From an uncultured Bacteroidales bacterium (GTDB lineage Bacteria; Bacteroidota; Bacteroidia; Bacteroidales; UBA4417): a stretch of DNA of 5,304 nt. Under the pieces are notes generated by a model that was not told where the DNA came from, did no database searches, and saw only the letters and a list, made by a program, of their open reading frames with translations. Positions within the stretch are counted from its first letter, which is position 1; every line of letters starts with the position of its first letter. The translations under genes were made by a program, and so were the position numbers. Location: positions 1-5,304 of the forward strand of contig CAIXAQ010000580.1 in the NCBI GenBank assembly GCA_903917425.1, in the 5' to 3' direction. Shown here piece after piece: positions 1-5,304 of this stretch.

Positions 1-1
1 A

Positions 2-9
2 TAAGTTTG
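2..9 (+). promoter_or_regulatory. Possible Bacteroidota -7 promoter element upstream of infB
   Basis: TAAGTTTG matches the Bacteroidota -7 consensus TAnnTTTG exactly. Transcription would start near 16 and leave a leader of about 54 bases before the infB ATG at 70. The -33 box would lie before the window and cannot be checked. An eight-base match with four degenerate or A/T positions can arise by chance, and infB is commonly co-transcribed with nusA, so this is tentative. Confidence 0.3.
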
Positions 10-69
10 AAAATTAAATCGTACTTTTACTCACTTATTCCGAGCTTCAGGCGAAATTTCGATAAAAGC

Positions 70-3000
70 ATGTCAGACGGACCTACATCAATCAGGCTTG
101 GAAAAGCCGCAACCGAATTTAATGTCGGTGTAACCACTATCATTGACTTCCTTCATAAGAAGGGATTTAAGATTGATAGTAATCCGAACACTAAGTTGAG
201 TCCGGAAATGAATACTCTTTTGGTTAAAGAGTTTCAGCCCGACAAGGCTGCAAAAGATATCGCCAAACACATTGAATTGGAGTATCAGGCTCAGAAAGCC
301 GCAAAAGCCGAAGAAAAGAAGCCCGCTGACAAAGAAGCTGATGCTAAGGGAGTTAAAGACTCAGTGGTTAAACCTGTCGTCAGCGATAAACCTTCCATCG
401 AAACACCGGTAGCTCCTAAATTACCGGAACAGCCAATCGCCGAACCTGTAAAAATCAGTCCTGTTCAAGTTGAAGCGGAAGTTGTTACTGAAAAACAGCC
501 GACTGTTGCTGCTACCGAAGTTAAAACCCCTATAGCATCCAAGGAAGAACCGGGTATCAGTCCGGAAAATCCAAATGCCGTTGAAGTCCCGAAGAAACAA
601 AAGGCACATCCGGCCAAGGCTGAACATGATCAGATTTCAGAGCCTGCTTCTACTGAGTCGAAATCGCCCGAGGCTGAAATTCCGACTCCTGTATCTGTTC
701 AAAAACCCGAACAGGTAAGTGTAGGCGACAGCGAAGAAACTGTGCATACAGGTCCTAAAGTTTTAGGCAAAATTGACCTGAAACAATTTGACAAGAAACC
801 AAGGAAAAAAGAAATACCCGTAAAAGCCGAAAAGGGTGCGCCCAAGGAACACAAGAAAGAAGCAAAAATTGCAGTTCCTAAAGGTGAAACACCTGTTGTA
901 ACAGAAGAAAAATCATCAGTGATCGCCGAAACGCCTTCATCACCCGAAGTTCCTGAAAAGATTTTTACTCCGGCACCCGAAATTTCTGAAGCAATTCCAG
1001 CCGAAACTGTTGTTACAACTGAAACAGCATCCCTTCGCTCTAACGATCAACCATCTATTGATGGTACCTATAACAAATCAGATTCCAATTATCTTCAAAC
1101 CAAATTTACCAAACTCGAAGGACCTAAGATTCTAAGTAAAATAGAATTGCCTTCGCCATCCCGCCCTGAACCACGCAAACCTGTTGCATCGTCGAGTGAC
1201 GAAGACAGTAAATCGAAGAAACGGAAACGGAAACGCTTAAATAAAGGAAAAACAGGAACTGAGGCTCCTAAAACCGCTGCTCCGGGCACTACCCCAAGAG
1301 TTGTTCTTCCTGCCAACAGGAATGGTGCACCCGGAAGTAGAACCGGAACTGCCGCCAAACCTAACGACAAGCCGAGAACCAAGCCGGTATTAAAAGGGCA
1401 ATCACGACCAGTTCTGCCTAAAGCTGAGCTTACTGAAGAAGATATCCAAAGGCAAATCAAAGAAACTCTGCAACGCCTGAGCGGTACCGGAAAATCGAAA
1501 TCTTCGAAATACCGCCGCGAGAAAAGAAATGTTGCCAGTCAACAAATGCAGGAGGAAGTTGCAAGGGCCGAAGAAGACAAGAAAGTTCTCAAGGTAACAG
1601 AGTTTGTTACCGCCAACGACCTTTCTGTCATGATGGAGATACCTGTAACAAAAATTATTGCAACCTGTATGGCAATAGGGATGTTTGTTTCTATTAACCA
1701 ACGGCTCGACGCTGAAACGATCTCTGTTCTTGCCGATGAATTTGGCTATAAAGTTGAATTTGTTAGCGTTGAAGTTCAGGAAGCACTTGATAACTCCGAT
1801 GAAACAGAGGATCCAGCGCTGTTAAGGCCTCGTAACCCTATCGTTACCGTAATGGGACACGTTGACCACGGAAAAACATCCTTGCTCGACCATATCAGGA
1901 GTGCAAATGTAATTGCCGGCGAAGCCGGGGGTATTACTCAACATATTGGTGCATACGAAGTTCAGTTGGAAGACGGTCGAAAGATAACCTTCCTCGATAC
2001 ACCAGGACACGAAGCTTTTACTGCTATGCGTGCCCGCGGTGCACAGGTTACTGACCTTGTAATTATAGTGGTAGCAGCTGATGATACAGTTATGCCTCAA
2101 ACCAAGGAAGCTATCAACCACGCACAGGCTGCCGGTGTCCCGATGGTATTTGCCATCAATAAAATTGATAAAAACGGAGCCAACCCGGAGAAAATAAAGG
2201 AAGAACTCTCAAAACTCAACATCCTTGTCGAGGACTGGGGTGGAAAATACCAGAGCCAGGAAATATCAGCTAAAAAAGGTACTAACGTAACTGAATTGCT
2301 CGATAAAGTATTACTCGAAGCGGAATTACTTGAACTTCACGCAAACCCGGATGCCCGTGCATCTGGTACCGTAATCGAATCATCGCTTGATAAAGGCCGT
2401 GGCTACGTGGCTAAACTGCTGGTTCAGAACGGCACACTTAAACTGGGCGACTTTATTCTTGCCGGTTCCGTATATGGTAAAGTTAAAGCCATGTACAACG
2501 AACGCAATTTGCCGGTTAAGGAAGCCGGTCCTTCGGCTCCGGTCCTTTTATTAGGTCTTACCGGGGCACCGCAGGCCGGCGATAAGTTCAAGGTAATGCT
2601 TGATGAGCGCGAAGCTAAACAAATAGCTACCAAACGCCAGCAATTACAGCGCGAACAAGGCATACGTACACAGAAACATATTACACTCGATGAAATTGGC
2701 CGTCGTATTGCCATTGGCGACTTCAAGGAACTCAATATTATTGTTAAAGCTGATGTTGACGGTTCAGTAGAAGCCTTATCGGATTCACTGCTCAAACTTT
2801 CGACACAGCAGGTACAGGTGAATGTAATTCATAAGAGCGTGGGTGCTATTACCGAAAGTGATGTATTGCTTGCTTCCGCATCCAATGCTATCATTGCCGG
2901 CTTCCAGGTTCGCCCGAGTATGAGCGCCCGGAAATTAGCCGAGCGCGAAGAAATCGATATCCGTTTCTATTCGATCATCTACACTGCTATCAACGAAATC

Positions 3001-3336
3001 AAGCTGGCTATCGAAGGTATGCTTGCACCTGAAATAGAAGAAAAGATTGTTTGTAACGTTGAAATACGCGAAGTATTCAGGAATTCGAAAGTCGGAGCCA
3101 TTGCAGGCTGTATGGTACTGGATGGAAAAGTCACACGTAACACACGCATACGTGTAATCCGCGATGGTATTGTGGTTCATGCTGGTTCGCTTGGTTCGTT
3201 GAAACGTTTCAAGGACGATGTAAGGGAAGTGCTCACAGGTTACGAATGCGGACTGAATATCGACAATTTCAACGATATCAAAATCGGGGATATCATCGAA
3301 GGTTACGAAGAAGTTGAGGTAAAACGCAAATTGTAA
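70..3336 (+). CDS. infB: Translation initiation factor IF-2, Bacteroidota long form
   Basis: IF-2 is the cytosolic GTPase that brings fMet-tRNA to the 30S subunit and promotes 50S joining. From the ATG at 70 it has 1088 residues, longer than the roughly 890 of E. coli. Seen in order: an N-terminal IF2_N-like helical domain (about 7-55); a long Lys/Glu/Pro/Ala-rich linker (about 60-505) with a basic KSKKRKRKR cluster (381-389); a second IF2_N-like domain (about 508-567); the G domain with GHVDHGKT (596-603), the GGIT switch threonine (623), DTPGH (643-647), NKID (697-700) and SAK (733-735); a beta-barrel domain II (about 764-847); domain III (about 884-985); and the C-terminal tRNA-binding barrel (about 990-1088) with the family-typical KVGAIAGC and FNDIKIGDIIE segments. 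All GTPase motifs are intact. The frame stays open upstream to a TTG at 7, but the added 21 residues do not resemble IF-2 and that TTG overlaps a promoter-like box, so I prefer 70. In bacteria infB usually follows nusA, which would lie outside the window. Confidence 0.98.
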   Translation: MSDGPTSIRLGKAATEFNVGVTTIIDFLHKKGFKIDSNPNTKLSPEMNTLLVKEFQPDKAAKDIAKHIELEYQAQKAAKAEEKKPADKEADAKGVKDSVVKPVVSDKPSIETPVAPKLPEQPIAEPVKISPVQVEAEVVTEKQPTVAATEVKTPIASKEEPGISPENPNAVEVPKKQKAHPAKAEHDQISEPASTESKSPEAEIPTPVSVQKPEQVSVGDSEETVHTGPKVLGKIDLKQFDKKPRKKEIPVKAEKGAPKEHKKEAKIAVPKGETPVVTEEKSSVIAETPSSPEVPEKIFTPAPEISEAIPAETVVTTETASLRSNDQPSIDGTYNKSDSNYLQTKFTKLEGPKILSKIELPSPSRPEPRKPVASSSDEDSKSKKRKRKRLNKGKTGTEAPKTAAPGTTPRVVLPANRNGAPGSRTGTAAKPNDKPRTKPVLKGQSRPVLPKAELTEEDIQRQIKETLQRLSGTGKSKSSKYRREKRNVASQQMQEEVARAEEDKKVLKVTEFVTANDLSVMMEIPVTKIIATCMAIGMFVSINQRLDAETISVLADEFGYKVEFVSVEVQEALDNSDETEDPALLRPRNPIVTVMGHVDHGKTSLLDHIRSANVIAGEAGGITQHIGAYEVQLEDGRKITFLDTPGHEAFTAMRARGAQVTDLVIIVVAADDTVMPQTKEAINHAQAAGVPMVFAINKIDKNGANPEKIKEELSKLNILVEDWGGKYQSQEISAKKGTNVTELLDKVLLEAELLELHANPDARASGTVIESSLDKGRGYVAKLLVQNGTLKLGDFILAGSVYGKVKAMYNERNLPVKEAGPSAPVLLLGLTGAPQAGDKFKVMLDEREAKQIATKRQQLQREQGIRTQKHITLDEIGRRIAIGDFKELNIIVKADVDGSVEALSDSLLKLSTQQVQVNVIHKSVGAITESDVLLASASNAIIAGFQVRPSMSARKLAEREEIDIRFYSIIYTAINEIKLAIEGMLAPEIEEKIVCNVEIREVFRNSKVGAIAGCMVLDGKVTRNTRIRVIRDGIVVHAGSLGSLKRFKDDVREVLTGYECGLNIDNFNDIKIGDIIEGYEEVEVKRKL
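751..1149 (+). repeat. Duplicated GPKxLxKIxL motif within the IF-2 linker coding region
   Basis: Two similar ten-residue segments sit in the otherwise low-complexity linker of IF-2: GPKVLGKIDL at 751-780 (residues 228-237 from the ATG at 70) and GPKILSKIEL at 1120-1149 (residues 351-360). They agree at seven of ten positions and the differences are mild (V/I, G/S, D/E). Both are followed by a Pro/Lys/Arg-rich run. The DNA copies use different codons, so this is a protein-level similarity and not a recent DNA duplication. Function unknown; a short linear binding motif is one possibility. Confidence 0.6.
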
Positions 3337-3360
3337 CTTCAAACAGATATAAATTGGATG

Positions 3361-3390
3361 ACGGCTACCATACGGTGGCCGTTTTTCTTT
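3361..3390 (+). terminator. Rho-independent terminator after infB
   Basis: A nine-base-pair stem (ACGGCTACC at 3361-3369 paired with GGTGGCCGT at 3374-3382, one G-U wobble) closes on a four-base ATAC loop and runs directly into TTTTTCTTT. It starts 24 bases after the infB stop codon. There is no matching A-tract on its left side, so it should act only on + strand transcripts. It marks the end of the infB transcript and separates it from the ccm genes. Confidence 0.87.
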
Positions 3391-3492
3391 CTGTGGTCAT
3401 GATTTTGCAAGCTTAGCCCCTTTTAGTAGTTGAAAAATCGTTGAACAAGGCATTTATATTCGACGGAAGTTCAATAAACATGCAGCTTTTTA

Positions 3493-3500
3493 TATCTTTG
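3493..3500 (+). promoter_or_regulatory. Probable promoter (-7 element) of the ccmB operon
   Basis: TATCTTTG is an exact match to the Bacteroidota -7 consensus TAnnTTTG, inside the run TATATCTTTGCA that is typical of such promoters. The expected transcription start is near 3507, giving a very short leader of about 12 bases before the ccmB ATG at 3519. At the expected -33 spacing only a weak GTTC (3469-3472) is seen. Its place between the infB terminator and the first ccm gene fits a new transcription unit. It also argues against any upstream start codon for ccmB. Confidence 0.65.
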
Positions 3501-3518
3501 CAGTCTGAAATTGAAACA

Positions 3519-4178
3519 ATGCTTCTGAGCGAAATCAAATACCTGGTACTGAAAGATATTAAGCTGGAATTCAAACAGCGGTATGCCATCAATGGCATTC
3601 TGCTGTACGTGGTTTCCACAATCTTTGTAAGTTATCTGTCATTTGCCAAAATAATTGATTCTGCTACCTGGAACAGTCTTTTCTGGATTATAATGCTTTT
3701 TGCAGCTGTTAACGCGGTTTCAAAAAGTTTTGTGCAGGAAAGCACCTCAAGGCAATTGTATTATTATACGGTTACAAGTCCACAGGCGATCATTCTTTCG
3801 AAAATGATCTACAACTTTATGCTGATGGGAGTACTTTCGCTCTTATGCCTGGTTGTATTCACGGCACTGATGGGAGAATTTGTGGTAAACTACCCTTTGT
3901 TTATAAGTGCCTTATTACTCGGGAGTTTTGGTTTTGCATCTTCCTTAACCATGATATCGGCCATAGCATCGCGAACCAATAATAATTTCGCACTGATGGC
4001 CATATTGAGTTTTCCGGTCGTTATGCCTTTGCTTCTCATCCTGATGAAAGTTTCAGCAGCAGCGCTCAGCGCAGGAACAGTTTCGGGCAATATGAAATTC
4101 CTTGCTGCGTTATTTATGCTCAATGCCATCGTAATTGCCATGTCGTATATATTATTTCCATACTTGTGGCGGGATTGA
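3519..4178 (+). CDS. ccmB: Heme exporter protein CcmB (cytochrome c maturation ABC permease)
   Basis: CcmB is the inner-membrane permease subunit of the CcmAB ABC complex, which in System I cytochrome c maturation uses ATP to release holo-CcmE from CcmC. The 219-residue product matches the family length of about 220. It begins with a short amphipathic cytosolic stretch (EIKYLVLKDIKLEFKQRYAI), then about six hydrophobic segments near residues 25-43, 51-68, 99-118, 127-150, 157-178 and 193-215. The N-terminal Lys/Glu-rich stretch leading into GILLYVVSTIFVSY, and the RQLYYYTVTSPQAIILSK loop between segments 2 and 3, fit Bacteroidota CcmB as I know it. The frame is open back to a TTG at 3441, but the extra 26 residues are not CcmB-like and would run through the promoter element at 3493-3500, so the ATG at 3519 is chosen. 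ccmC follows 92 bases on. The ATPase gene ccmA is not next to it on the upstream side. Confidence 0.93.
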   Translation: MLLSEIKYLVLKDIKLEFKQRYAINGILLYVVSTIFVSYLSFAKIIDSATWNSLFWIIMLFAAVNAVSKSFVQESTSRQLYYYTVTSPQAIILSKMIYNFMLMGVLSLLCLVVFTALMGEFVVNYPLFISALLLGSFGFASSLTMISAIASRTNNNFALMAILSFPVVMPLLLILMKVSAAALSAGTVSGNMKFLAALFMLNAIVIAMSYILFPYLWRD

Positions 4179-4183
4179 CGTTG

Positions 4184-4211
4184 GAGTTATGAGATAAGAG
4201 TTATGAGTTTA
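4184..4211 (+). repeat. Two-copy 14-bp tandem repeat between ccmB and ccmC
   Basis: GAGTTATGAGATAA (4184-4197) is followed at once by GAGTTATGAGTTTA (4198-4211). Twelve of 14 bases agree and the ten-base core GAGTTATGAG is identical. It begins five bases after the ccmB stop. It has no self-complementary arms that would make a terminator. It could be a small intergenic repeat or a tandem protein-binding site; the sequence alone does not decide. Confidence 0.8.
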
Positions 4212-4243
4212 TTGCATGAAATTTTCTCATTCCTTTTGAAAAA

Positions 4244-4257
4244 ACAAATTACAAATT
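4244..4257 (+). repeat. Two-copy 7-bp tandem repeat upstream of ccmC
   Basis: ACAAATT occurs twice in direct succession, ending 13 bases before the ccmC start codon. The tract is AT-rich and lies in the region that would form the mRNA leader of ccmC. It may simply be low-complexity sequence, or an unstructured A-rich leader of the kind that helps initiation in Bacteroidota, where Shine-Dalgarno sites are often lacking. Confidence 0.7.
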
Positions 4258-4270
4258 AGTAAAAAGATAA

Positions 4271-4951
4271 ATGAATAATTTTTTGAAAAATAACTGGTGG
4301 AAATTGCTCGGCGTTTTGTTGATCCTTTACAGTATTACGGCCGGTTTTCTCATCGATATCCCTAAAGTTGAAGGAAATATCGGAGAATCGATGCGGAACT
4401 TGTTTTTCCATGTAGTAATGTGGTTTGCCATGATGGTCATGTTCGGAACATCGCTGGTACGAAGCCTCCGTTACCTTTCCACCTTCGACATTAAACACGA
4501 CGTTTATGCCATTCAGTCGGTCAATGTGGGTTTGTTTTTTGGTATTCTGGGCATAATTACCGGCATGGAATGGGCAAATTTTACCTGGGGCACACCCTGG
4601 ACTAACGACCCACAGCTAAATGGCGCTGCCATTACCATACTGGCTTATTTTGCTTACCTGGTGCTCAGGCGTTCGATAGATGAAGAAAATAAAAGAGCCC
4701 GGATTGGAGCAGTTTATAATATATTCGCATTTGTAATGCTGATAGTTTTTATCGGCATTCTGCCAAAACTGGCCAGCGGATCACTGCACCCGGGTGCCGG
4801 CGGAAGCCCTTCGACGGTTAACAGCCTGAATGCCAATATGCGGATGGTTTTTTATCCAGCCATTGCGGGTTGGATAATTATTGGATACTGGCTCACCGGG
4901 ATCAGGGTAAAAATGGACTTTATCAGGCAGCACCTGGATAACCCGGAATAA
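4271..4951 (+). CDS. ccmC: Heme handling protein CcmC (CcsA/CcmC family)
   Basis: CcmC is an inner-membrane protein that presents heme at the periplasmic surface and attaches it to the chaperone CcmE, helped by CcmD. The 226-residue product has about six membrane segments (near 12-28, 46-63, 84-100, 119-134, 147-165 and 193-211). The two expected heme-ligand histidines are present: His47 in FFHVVMW, and His173 in GSLHPGAGG. Between them lies the Trp-rich WWD-type segment WANFTWGTPWTNDP (101-114) with Trp101, Trp106, Trp110 and Asp113. This set separates it from CcmF, which is far longer. The ATG at 4271 has an in-frame, A-rich upstream region (AAAAAGATAA) and no Shine-Dalgarno, normal for the phylum. 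It sits between ccmB and a ccmD-like gene and is probably in one operon with them, although its 92-bp upstream gap is large enough for an extra promoter. No key residue is missing. Confidence 0.94.
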   Translation: MNNFLKNNWWKLLGVLLILYSITAGFLIDIPKVEGNIGESMRNLFFHVVMWFAMMVMFGTSLVRSLRYLSTFDIKHDVYAIQSVNVGLFFGILGIITGMEWANFTWGTPWTNDPQLNGAAITILAYFAYLVLRRSIDEENKRARIGAVYNIFAFVMLIVFIGILPKLASGSLHPGAGGSPSTVNSLNANMRMVFYPAIAGWIIIGYWLTGIRVKMDFIRQHLDNPE

Positions 4952-5027
4952 AGGAACTGGTAAATGATTAAATCCTGATTTCAAAACATAAAGAACTTTG
5001 CTTTGTTTAATAAATACAAGTAGTGAA

Positions 5028-5159
5028 ATGATAGAATCGAAAATTTTTGTAGTAATTATAGTTCTTTCAACCGTACTGGTTGGGTTGGCTGTTTATCTTT
5101 TCTGGCTCGACAGGCGGGTTTCGAAAATGGAAAAAGAAATCAAAAGTAACAAAAACTGA
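5028..5159 (+). CDS. Small CcmD-like membrane protein
   Basis: This 43-residue reading frame starts MIESKIFVVI, has one hydrophobic segment (about 6-26) and ends in a charged tail with LDRRVSKMEKEIKSNKN. One membrane helix with a short N-terminus and a basic, probably cytosolic, coiled-coil-prone tail is the layout of CcmD, which stabilises the CcmC-CcmE complex and helps release holo-CcmE. The YLFWLDRR segment after the helix resembles that of Bacteroidota CcmD-family proteins as I recall them. Position is strong support: it lies between ccmC (76 bases upstream) and ccmE, whose ATG is only two bases past its stop, so the last two are likely translationally coupled. No clear Shine-Dalgarno precedes the ATG (AGTAGTGAA). 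The protein is shorter than the roughly 60-70 residues common in proteobacterial CcmD. CcmD sequences are poorly conserved, so the function rests largely on context. Confidence 0.78.
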   Translation: MIESKIFVVIIVLSTVLVGLAVYLFWLDRRVSKMEKEIKSNKN

Positions 5160-5161
5160 AC

Positions 5162-5304
5162 ATGAAGAAGACTCATATATTTATTCTCGTATTTGTAGTT
5201 GCAGCCATTGGCGTGATATTGAGCCTGTTTGCCAACACAAGTACATACACCGATTTTTCCGCAGCTGTTGAAAATCCTGGCAAGGAATTTCATGTGATCG
5301 GGAA
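5162..5304 (+). CDS. ccmE: Cytochrome c maturation heme chaperone CcmE (5' part)
   Basis: CcmE is a membrane-anchored periplasmic chaperone that binds heme covalently through a histidine and hands it to the CcmF ligase. Only the first 47 codons are in the window and the frame is open to the end. The product starts MKKTHIFILVFVVAAIGVIL, an uncleaved N-terminal signal anchor (hydrophobic about 5-23), followed by a STYTDFSAAVENPGKEFHVIG segment. That segment corresponds to the family's early beta-strand region, where a Phe-Ser/Thr-x-Ala run and a 'G-x-x-x-x-V-x-G' turn are usual. The heme-binding histidine and the C-terminal Tyr lie beyond the window and cannot be checked. The ATG is two bases after the stop of the small CcmD-like gene. 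A frame from 5080 to 5271 overlaps both genes but is only a shadow. Confidence 0.88.
   Translation, partial: MKKTHIFILVFVVAAIGVILSLFANTSTYTDFSAAVENPGKEFHVIG

Noticed and set aside
1222..1235. ACGGAA triplication-like run in infB as a DNA repeat
   Set aside because: It simply encodes Lys-Arg-Lys-Arg-Lys-Arg in the basic cluster of the linker and is too short to call a separate repeat element.
1095..1460. A 121-codon minus strand frame opposite the IF-2 linker
   Set aside because: Antisense of a Lys/Pro-rich low-complexity stretch gives an open, Leu/Gly-rich frame by composition alone; no family is recognisable.
2935..3342. A 135-codon minus strand frame opposite the end of infB
   Set aside because: It lies wholly opposite the conserved C-terminal domains of IF-2, and its product has a Phe/Tyr/Asp-rich composition typical of antisense reading.
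3413..3619. A 68-codon minus strand frame spanning the ccmB promoter region
   Set aside because: It overlaps the start of ccmB and its probable promoter, and its product has no recognisable features.
4231..4238. TCCTTTTG as a -7 promoter element for ccmC
   Set aside because: It differs from TAnnTTTG at the important second base and has no convincing -33 partner (nearest TTG at 4212-4214 is too close).
4993..5000. GAACTTTG as a -7 promoter element for the ccmD-ccmE pair
   Set aside because: The first base of the consensus is wrong and nothing like a -33 TTTG lies about 20 bases upstream; read-through from ccmC is simpler.
5080..5271. A 63-codon + strand reading frame overlapping the end of the CcmD-like gene and the start of ccmE
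   Set aside because: It is in a third frame, spans the stop/start junction of two better supported genes, and its product (many Cys, Trp and Arg, no recognisable domain) looks like shadow translation.

Overview
The window looks like a piece of a Bacteroidota chromosome, probably an environmental, respiring lineage. Three things point there: the style of the IF-2 protein (an extra N-terminal helical domain and a very long Lys/Glu/Pro-rich linker), A-rich start regions without clear Shine-Dalgarno sites, and a clear Bacteroidota-type TAnnTTTG promoter element. The order within the phylum is an inference. All genes read on the + strand.

Positions 1-3336 hold infB (translation initiation factor IF-2), essentially complete, with its best start at the ATG at 70. 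A strong hairpin plus T-tract terminator (3361-3390) closes it. Positions 3391-3518 are non-coding and contain a good promoter match just before the next gene.

From 3519 to the window end there is a cytochrome c maturation (System I, Ccm) cluster in the order ccmB (3519-4178), ccmC (4271-4951), a 43-residue CcmD-like protein (5028-5159) and the first 47 codons of ccmE (from 5162, running off the window). Together CcmB, CcmC, CcmD and CcmE form the module that moves heme to the periplasmic face and loads it on the CcmE chaperone. The ligase CcmF would be expected downstream. The ATPase partner CcmA is not found before ccmB in this window. The 92-bp ccmB-ccmC gap holds two short AT-rich tandem repeats. 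The 76-bp ccmC-ccmD gap shows nothing convincing.

I see no mobile element, CRISPR array, RNA gene or broken gene, and nothing I would call a previously undescribed system. The points worth a second look are the tiny ccmD gene, the start sites of infB and ccmB, a duplicated short motif in the IF-2 linker, and the repeats between ccmB and ccmC.
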